A program made the translations under genes and the position numbers. Below the pieces are notes generated by a model that saw only the letters and a list, made by a program, of their open reading frames with translations, did no database searches and had not been told where the DNA came from. Below, in pieces: positions 1-6,900 of a stretch of DNA of 19,960 nt (positions are counted from its first letter, which is position 1; each line of letters starts with the position of its first letter). The DNA comes from JAEUSG01 sp964590225 (GTDB lineage Bacteria; Fibrobacterota; OXYB2-FULL-49-7; JAEUSG01). The stretch lies in NCBI GenBank assembly GCA_964590225.1, contig CAZPWS010000055.1:1-19960 (forward strand), read 5' to 3'.

Positions 1-203
1 AATTGCACAAGTTAAAGTCAAATTCGTCTATTCTAAAGTTACGACAGTGCTGGCTAAGAATAAATTATATGCCAATATAAACACTTCTCATCAACTCTTT
101 TTTATTTTTGTCCGTTCGCTCACAGACATACGACACTTTACTACCTATGTATCAAGCTTTTTGAATGCCAGCAAAATAAATTTATTACTGCCCAGCATAT
201 ATA

Positions 204-232
204 TTGACACCAGCATACATTTAGACTATATT
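204..232 (+). promoter_or_regulatory. Sigma70-type promoter of sdpR-sdpI
   Basis: A TTGACA box (204-209) lies 17 nt upstream of TATATT (227-232). The -35 is a perfect match, the spacing is ideal and the -10 matches 5 of 6. The expected transcription start is near 238-240, only about 7-9 nt before the ATG at 247, so the mRNA would be almost leaderless. No Shine-Dalgarno sequence precedes that ATG. Confidence 0.7.
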
Positions 233-245
233 CTAAACATCTAAA
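220..245. promoter_or_regulatory. Putative SdpR operator (TCTAAA inverted/direct repeats)
   Basis: TTTAGA (220-225) and TCTAAA (232-237) form a 6-bp inverted repeat around the -10 box. A third copy, TCTAAA, follows at 240-245, immediately before the start codon. ArsR-family autorepressors usually bind AT-rich imperfect palindromes over their own promoter. Repression by the adjacent gene product is therefore the natural inference, but it is not shown. Confidence 0.5.
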
Positions 246-246
246 T

Positions 247-528
247 ATGAGCATCCCATTAGGTACGCCATTCAAGGCGCTTTCTGATCCTACGCGAAGA
301 AAAATTCTCGATCTTCTTCGCACCAAAGATTTATCGGCAGGTGAAATTGTTGACAAATTCACTATCGCTGGAGCTTCAATAAGCCACCATCTATCAATTC
401 TTAAAGCGGCCGGCCTTGTACAAATGGAACGAAAGGGGCAACAGCTGATTTATTCGATTGACACTACGGTATTCGACGACATTATCAAATGGTTTAATAA
501 TTTTAGGAAGAAAGAGACAAACAAATGA
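247..528 (+). CDS. sdpR: ArsR/SdpR-family winged-helix autorepressor
   Basis: This 93-residue protein has the compact ArsR winged-helix fold. The N-terminal FKALSDPTRRKILDLL helix is diagnostic of the SdpR branch. It is followed by the recognition segment GASISHHLSILKAAGLV (about 39-55), a wing with RKGQQLIYSID (about 62-72), and a C-terminal helix ending DIIKWFNNF. No metal-binding ELCVCDL motif is present, so it is not a typical metal sensor. In Bacillus, SdpR represses its own operon and is sequestered at the membrane by SdpI when toxin is sensed; the same logic is inferred here. The gene overlaps sdpI by ATGA, so the two are translationally coupled. The start is supported by fit to the family length, although there is no ribosome-binding site. 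Confidence 0.9.
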   Translation: MSIPLGTPFKALSDPTRRKILDLLRTKDLSAGEIVDKFTIAGASISHHLSILKAAGLVQMERKGQQLIYSIDTTVFDDIIKWFNNFRKKETNK

Positions 529-1157
529 AAAAAAATATCCTCCTTGTTCTTGTGTTTTATGCATTAGCATTAGTTGCTACTATTGCGTTATGGCCAAAAT
601 TGCCGGAAACCGTACCTATACATTGGAATATCCGAGGCGAAGTGGATAACCACGGACCAAAATCAATGCTCTTGATACTTCTCCATCTGCCGCTTGCCAT
701 AACTTTTTTAATGGCTTTAGCGCCCAAACTCGATCCCAAAAAAGAAAACTATGAAAAACACGACAGGCCCTACTCTATTATTATGCTATCAATTCCACTT
801 TTTCTTTTTTTCCTTTACGCTATTGTACTTGCTAAAACAGGTGGACTATCAATAAATATCCAAAAAATCGTACCCATAACTATAGCCCTACTGCTGATTA
901 TAATTGGCAATCAGATGCCACGCTTCAGATTCAATTATTTCGTAGGCATTAAAACGCCCTGGACACTTGCAAACGAAGAGGTATGGAAACAGACTCATCG
1001 CGTTGGTGGATATACTATGACAATTACAGGTGTTATATCAGTTATACTTTTCAGCTTGCCGTGGACACTAAGCACGGCCATCGGTTTGGGAGTGTTGATT
1101 ATCGGCCCCCTCCTACCAATACCTTTATCATATTTAATGTATCGTAAGATTGAGTAG
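525..1157 (+). CDS. sdpI: SdpI-family integral membrane protein (DUF1648)
   Basis: This 210-residue protein has about six predicted membrane segments: residues 4-22, 48-66, 82-102, 112-130, 160-178 and 184-205. The DUF1648 signature lies in the first extracytoplasmic loop (LPETVPIHWNIRGEVDNHGPKS, about 26-47). The second family motif, FVGIKTPWTLANEEVWKQTH, is near 138-157, and together these define SdpI/YhfL proteins. In Bacillus subtilis, SdpI gives immunity to the SDP cannibalism toxin and titrates SdpR. Length is close to that of B. subtilis SdpI. No sdpABC homologue lies in the window, so the inducing signal here is unknown. The stop codon directly abuts the stop of the convergent glycosyltransferase gene. 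Confidence 0.92.
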   Translation: MKKNILLVLVFYALALVATIALWPKLPETVPIHWNIRGEVDNHGPKSMLLILLHLPLAITFLMALAPKLDPKKENYEKHDRPYSIIMLSIPLFLFFLYAIVLAKTGGLSINIQKIVPITIALLLIIIGNQMPRFRFNYFVGIKTPWTLANEEVWKQTHRVGGYTMTITGVISVILFSLPWTLSTAIGLGVLIIGPLLPIPLSYLMYRKIE

Positions 1158-1826
1158 TTAACGCTTGAAAACAAACCTTACTATTGCCATTACAAACTGG
1201 ATTATGTCCTTTACTGGACTTATATAGCTTTTCGCGCCATTGTATATTGTCTTAATTGGCACATGACTTACTGTACCATTCCGTCGTCCTGCAATATGGA
1301 GTAAAAGTTCGGTTTCAAACTGAAATCCCGATACTCTATTCTTGAAACCATCTAATGCAGATAATCTTAGTTTCCTATAGCCAGATTGACTATCGAGTAT
1401 CTTTTTTTTAACAACAAGGGTACAAATAAAACTTGTAAGCGTGTTAGAGACTACGCGCATTAAGGGCATGACTAAAAGGTTGATCTTCCGCTGTCCGATG
1501 GTAAGATCAGCATCGTTTTGAAAAAAGGGGGGTAAGTCATGAGGCGAATGCTGCCCATCGGCATCCATGGTAATTGCGAATTGATATCCCCTCTCCATTG
1601 CCCACTTATAGCCTGTTAAAAGCGCAGCTCCTTTTCCCTTATTAACACCATGAGCAACATAATTGACATTATGATTTATAGCGATTATATCCGTACCATC
1701 GTTTGAACCATCATCAACAACCAACACTTCGGAGTTGTTGTTAATATTTTTTTTGACTTCCGGCAAAAGCAATTGGAGTGATTTGGCCCCTTTATACGAG
1801 GGTATTATAACAACTGTTTTGTGCAT
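1158..1826 (-). CDS. Family 2 glycosyltransferase, DPM1/polyprenyl-phosphate type
   Basis: This 222-residue soluble GT-A enzyme opens with KTVVIIPSYKGAKSLQLLL. It then shows the nucleotide-sugar motif VVDDGSNDGT (about 35-44), the NKGKGAALLTGYKWA helix, and the metal-binding MDADGQHSP (about 86-94). Later it has the SGYRKL acceptor-site motif and a C-terminal YNGAKSYISPVKD segment. These are typical of dolichyl/undecaprenyl-phosphate mannosyl- or glucosyl-transferases. The sugar and carrier cannot be read from sequence. No C-terminal transmembrane extension is present. I chose ATG at 1824-1826, which overlaps the upstream stop as TAATG, because a longer upstream frame adds only cysteine-rich non-family sequence. 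It is the last gene of the glycosyltransferase operon. Confidence 0.88.
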   Translation of the reverse strand: MHKTVVIIPSYKGAKSLQLLLPEVKKNINNNSEVLVVDDGSNDGTDIIAINHNVNYVAHGVNKGKGAALLTGYKWAMERGYQFAITMDADGQHSPHDLPPFFQNDADLTIGQRKINLLVMPLMRVVSNTLTSFICTLVVKKKILDSQSGYRKLRLSALDGFKNRVSGFQFETELLLHIAGRRNGTVSHVPIKTIYNGAKSYISPVKDIIQFVMAIVRFVFKR

Positions 1827-3961
1827 TATTCTTTCATTTTTGCCACAATATCCGCAATTTCCGGATCGGCAGCAGAAATCGACAATGCATGGCGGCAAAG
1901 ATAATAGGCATCCTGAAACCTTTTTCTATGCCATTCTGTTAAGGCAAGATAGGCGTATCCGTCTGCCCTATCCGGCGAAAGAGAAATATATTCAATGAAA
2001 CATGAAGCGGCTTCTGCAAAATTGCCTTTATCAATAAAGGCAATTCCATCCTGCTTGAGCTTGTCAATTTTAATTTCTTTTCCGATTTTTACAGCCGACG
2101 AACCCGAAGCAACCTCAGTGAGTTTACTAATGAGTGTTGCAGATACAAAATGCCTTATAGAAAATAACCTACTGACTTCAATAGGAGTAAGGTTTGTAAG
2201 TTCTATTGACGCCTTTCCAAGATTAAGCATTGTACTTTTTTTCTCTGTTATGTGTTCATTATATATTTGGTCAACCACCTCAATAATTTTATCAACCTTA
2301 AACCCATTTCGTTCAATAACTGCTATAAATTGATCAAGCGTCAGAAGTCTTGATTTCTTTTGCCCTGATATAAAACTATTTCCTAACAACCCATACACTA
2401 TAGATGAAAAAACCGAATAATGCTGTCCATTTTTAATATCAAAGATAGCATTTCCATTTAACGAAAGCACTTTTGCCGCGGCTGTTAGCAGAGCAATTGG
2501 ATTATCTGCAACTTCAAATGCATTTCCAAAAATTATCGTATCGTAAAGTACACCGCTTCTCGCTATTTCATTACAAGTTGTATAAGCGTTATCAAACATG
2601 GATACATGGCCACCAATTGTATCTATTCGCTTAGCCCCCCTCTCCTTTAGAAGCGAAAGCAATGCAATTGAGCCATCTCCAAAAATCAAAACATTATTGA
2701 TTGAAACCGATATTAATTTTACAATATCGTTATTAATCTCATAATTTGATTCTGTTTGCAGATTTCGTTCAATTTCGGCAATTGCAGTCTCAAATATTTT
2801 TTTACATTCCGCCATTCTCGAAATTGCCTGCTTATATGTTTTTATTGCGAGGTCAGGGCGCTTAATAGACAGATAATATCCAGACGCTACCTTTACCATC
2901 TCAGGTGAATATGGCAGTTCTGCAATTCCTTTTCTAAGCCATTCACCAGCCTCAATATGCTTTTGTGATGCACGCAAAAGCTTTATAATCAATTCGTACA
3001 TCGCTGCGCGTACATTAATAAAATCAACTACAACGGATGAGATGTATGGTTCACATTTGAATGCCTCGCTAATAATCCTGAAAGCACTACCAATATCCCC
3101 TCTTGCGGCTTGTGCAGAAGCCAGTTCATATAATGCCTCCATATCGTCGCCTCTTTTAGCAACGGCCTCTTTAGCCCACTGTTCGGCAGCAGAAAAGCGT
3201 CCGCTATCTCTATGCCACCGAGCGAGAGCTACAAGTGATCGGACAAGCACATCCGCTTGTTTTTCGTATGCACCTTTAGTAAAAGCAATCTTTTCGTAAT
3301 GGTTGGCGGCTTCTTCCATGCGCCCGTTTAAAACCAGACTACCAGCTAAAAGAAAACGGTGGGCAATATTATCAGGATCGGACTCAAGTTCAAGCGAAAG
3401 AAGTGTAAAATTCCGTTCCATTTTTGCTTTGCGCGCATCAGCGCTTTCATAGCCAGTATGTACTATCTTTGCTCCGGATGATATAATATTAAATTTTTTT
3501 TGCTTAACTATACCGGCCACGCTTTCGTGAATCCGCCCTTCAAAGAACAATCCTTGATTGTTAGGAAATATTCTTAACTGTATAAAAGAGGATGGGCGAC
3601 TATCAATGGATGAGTTTACAACCTCAACCGTAAAAGCCTCGTCCCGTTTGGCTCGTTTTATGCACGAAACAATAAGTGCACTCTCTTCGGCGGCGACTCT
3701 GTCGTCTGCATCAAGCCAAACAATCCATTCTCCAGTGGCGAGTGATATGGACTTATTGCGAGCAGCAGAAAAATCATCAGTCCAACGATAATGCGCAACA
3801 CGCGCTCCATATTTTTCCGCAACATTGACACTATCATCAGTTGAACCGGTATCCACAACAATGATTTCATCAGCAAATAGCGCGACATCATTCAGTATTA
3901 ATGGAAGTCTCTTCTCTTCATTCTTTACTATGAGACATACTGATATCTTTGGCTTTTTCAT
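1826..3961 (-). CDS. GT2 glycosyltransferase fused to TPRs and a degenerate methyltransferase-like domain
   Basis: This 711-residue multidomain protein starts with a GT2 domain (1-180): ISVCLIVKNEEKRLP, VVDTGSTDDSV, then the metal-binding WLDADD (82-87). The RIHESV motif near 143-148 is typical of the SunS/WaaE-like branch. TPR-like helical pairs follow (about 195-400). Residues 415-565 resemble a class I methyltransferase. The SAM loop is altered (VLIFGDGS, 424-431, instead of VLDIGCGTG). The back half keeps the layout of O-antigen-cluster methyltransferases (NGQHYSVFSSIVYGLLG, then LLTLDQFIAVIERNGFKVD). SAM binding is therefore doubtful. Two further TPRs close the protein (about 640-711). 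The start overlaps the upstream stop as ATGA. A role in glycan assembly on a surface polymer or protein is inferred; donor and acceptor are unknown. Confidence 0.85.
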   Translation of the reverse strand: MKKPKISVCLIVKNEEKRLPLILNDVALFADEIIVVDTGSTDDSVNVAEKYGARVAHYRWTDDFSAARNKSISLATGEWIVWLDADDRVAAEESALIVSCIKRAKRDEAFTVEVVNSSIDSRPSSFIQLRIFPNNQGLFFEGRIHESVAGIVKQKKFNIISSGAKIVHTGYESADARKAKMERNFTLLSLELESDPDNIAHRFLLAGSLVLNGRMEEAANHYEKIAFTKGAYEKQADVLVRSLVALARWHRDSGRFSAAEQWAKEAVAKRGDDMEALYELASAQAARGDIGSAFRIISEAFKCEPYISSVVVDFINVRAAMYELIIKLLRASQKHIEAGEWLRKGIAELPYSPEMVKVASGYYLSIKRPDLAIKTYKQAISRMAECKKIFETAIAEIERNLQTESNYEINNDIVKLISVSINNVLIFGDGSIALLSLLKERGAKRIDTIGGHVSMFDNAYTTCNEIARSGVLYDTIIFGNAFEVADNPIALLTAAAKVLSLNGNAIFDIKNGQHYSVFSSIVYGLLGNSFISGQKKSRLLTLDQFIAVIERNGFKVDKIIEVVDQIYNEHITEKKSTMLNLGKASIELTNLTPIEVSRLFSIRHFVSATLISKLTEVASGSSAVKIGKEIKIDKLKQDGIAFIDKGNFAEAASCFIEYISLSPDRADGYAYLALTEWHRKRFQDAYYLCRHALSISAADPEIADIVAKMKE

Positions 3962-6900
3962 CTATTACCCGACAGAATTCCGTTTACGCGTGTTAATGCA
4001 GGATCCACATCTATAGCGTTTTGCATGGCACGCAAGGCGTATTCTACTCTGTTAATTTTAAGCGCGGTGTCATACAAATTAAGCAACGCATCCTCAGAGA
4101 GAGGGTTTAACTCCACCGCATGACTAAATAAACGAAAAGCATCTTCGTACTCATTTCTATAAAACTGAACTATACCAAGTCCACAGTAGGATTCGCAGTT
4201 ATCGCCATTTTTTTCTATACTTTCAATAAATTTATGAGTAGCGTCGGTCAGTTTAAGTTCCTCAAGCAATTTATGACCTTCCTTGTTAAGGTCATTTTCA
4301 TCTGTAAGCTGCCCATAGTATTTCAGTTCATATATTTTTTCCTGGCGTAATTTAATCTGGTTAAGGATATTTCGGGCATCTTTAAGTGCTGGATTAATTC
4401 TTAGAGCCCTCTCAAAATAACTGACTACTTCATTTACTTTTTTAAGTTTTAGCGAAGCATCAAACAAATTTACGAGAGCATCTTCATACGCTGGGCTAAT
4501 ATCTAATGATTCTATAAACTTTTTGTAAGCAGATTCAATATTACCCCTATACCATTCGCAAAGTGCCAAATTGTTTGCCGCAACAAAGTGATCCGGTATG
4601 GCCGCAAGTATTTCCTTGAATTTTGTTTCTGCTTTATCAATAAGCCCTTCTGAAAGCAGTCTTTCGCCCTGAATATTCAGCTCCCTAGCGGCAATGATTT
4701 CGTTGTACCCAACACCTTTTTTATCATTTGCCCTATCTATATCCGATAACATTCTTGAAACATCTTTCAATTTTGGATTTAGTTGCAACGCATTTACAAG
4801 AACCTTCCGCGCTTCGCCATATCTCCCAAGAACAAGAGCTGCATCAACAAAATTTATTACGGCATCCTCATCAGAGGGAGAATGCTCAACAGCTTTACGG
4901 AAAAACCAGTAGGCATCTTCATTTCTGCCATCGTACCACGCGCATAAACCTATGCCATTTAATCCTCGAAAATTATCCTGATATTTTGACAATACAGATA
5001 AATAAAGCGCCTCAGCTTCTTTATGCTTATTTTCTTCAAGTAAAATATCCGCCTTATCGAGTACGATGGAGAGAGAATCGTCGGCAGACTGTTTTATAGT
5101 CGCTTTACTTTTGCTGAGCCGTTCAGCAATTTCAGCATTATCCGGAAATAACTTAATAGCTTCTTTAAGAAGTTTTTCTTCCTCAAGAACAGCTCCCCTT
5201 AACGAATAAGCATCTAAAAGATTGAACACCGCATCCACAAAATCTACTTTATATTTTAGTGATTCCTTGAAAAACTTCTCCGCATCTGCAACATTACCCT
5301 TTTGCCACGCAATAATACCCATATCATTGTATGCCCTGTAATTTTTGGTATCCTTTTCAAGTACCATTACAAGCAGGTGGACCGCCCGTGGATAATCACC
5401 TTTTTCTATGGCTGCTTCCGCTTCAGTTATGGCAGCATCCAGACCATCTCCTTTTCTTGAAGCTATAAGCTTTGCGTCAATCTCTGCCCATTTTTCTCTA
5501 AAGAGAAGTTCATTCTTACGCATCTGCTCTTTCCAGTCAACCCCAGCCTGATCAAAACTTACGCCGCCAAAATGATGAATAAAAGAATCACCTGCAACCA
5601 TAATCCTGTATCCGGCACGCCTTACTCTAATACAATAGTCATCATCTTCAAAATTGCCCTTGCCGAAACGCTCATCAAACACACCTATTTTATCAATAAC
5701 ACTTTTTTTTATGAGCATACAAAAGCCTACAATCCTGAAAAGTTCCCACCAGTGTCCATCCCGTTCTCTCATGTATTTTGCAGCAAATTCGTGGAACTCA
5801 TGAACACTTGTGTAAGAGCTATCTTTCTCAAGCTGAAGGCCGCTAATACTGTTGCTCATAGGCCCAACCATACCAATATCATCGGCTGATTCGGCACAGC
5901 GAAGCATATTCCTAAGCCAATTTTTTGGTACAATTGTATCGTTGTTAAATATCAATACATAACCACCTTTTGCTATGGCAATTCCTTGATTCCACCCTGC
6001 CGACACGCCCCTGTTTTCGCTGTTTAACACAAGCTCATCTATTCTTCCTGCTTTTTTCTCTTTTGCAAGCCATTCCTGAGTACCATCGCGCGAAGCATTG
6101 TCAACAATTATAAGTTCAAATGAACCCTTTTCGCTATTTGCCCAAATGCTATTTATGCACTGTTCTGTATATTCTTTTTGATTAAAAGTTAACATTACTA
6201 TCGATACTTTTATTGATGAGACCTCTTTGTAAATGCGTGGTACGGCGTGAATTACATATCTATCAATAAAAAATCTATTCCATTCTGTGTCGGTATAGTC
6301 GATCCGTTTTAATAAAAGCCTTCCTACCCTTACGCTTTCCTCAGCTTTGAGGGTATTCCACACCTCCCCCGACTCCTCCATAATAACCTTGTCGATTTGA
6401 TAACCATTTCTTGAAAGCAGGTTTTCAACGGAAGGATATGTGTATTCACAACAGGAAAAATTTACATTGCCTAAGCTCTCTATAAACGATAACGATTGGG
6501 CATTTCGAAAAGCGACACTGAGTCGCCGCCCCATCAAAGAACTTTCTTTAATCGCCTCGTCGGCATTCCACACAAGAGATAGATCTATTGTGTCGTAATT
6601 ATCCTTTGCGGTTGTTCTGTAAGGCAACCATGAACCATTTTCGTCCTTAAGCTTGATAGATTTTTCTAAAATCTCTTCCGATAGTTTTTTTGCATACATA
6701 TTAATGATAGCACCAACTTCTTTTTCATTCATAGTTTGAAGCCGTGCCAATAGAACTACCGAATCATATCCACGAAGAAACGCAGCCTTAGTTTTCTCAT
6801 CTTCGTCAAGCTTCTCGTAAACAAAAGGCAACACTCTGCATCCAAATTCCGTCGGTATATATTTTCTTTCCAATTTTGCCAATAGCTGATTTACTGTTAC

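Noticed and set aside
2..244. A continuously open + strand frame before sdpR that could be the tail of an upstream gene
   Set aside because: It overlaps the strong promoter and operator, has an AT-driven composition without recognisable motifs, and an 81-codon open run is possible in AT-rich DNA. The left edge prevents a firm decision. I see no other feature in 1-203.
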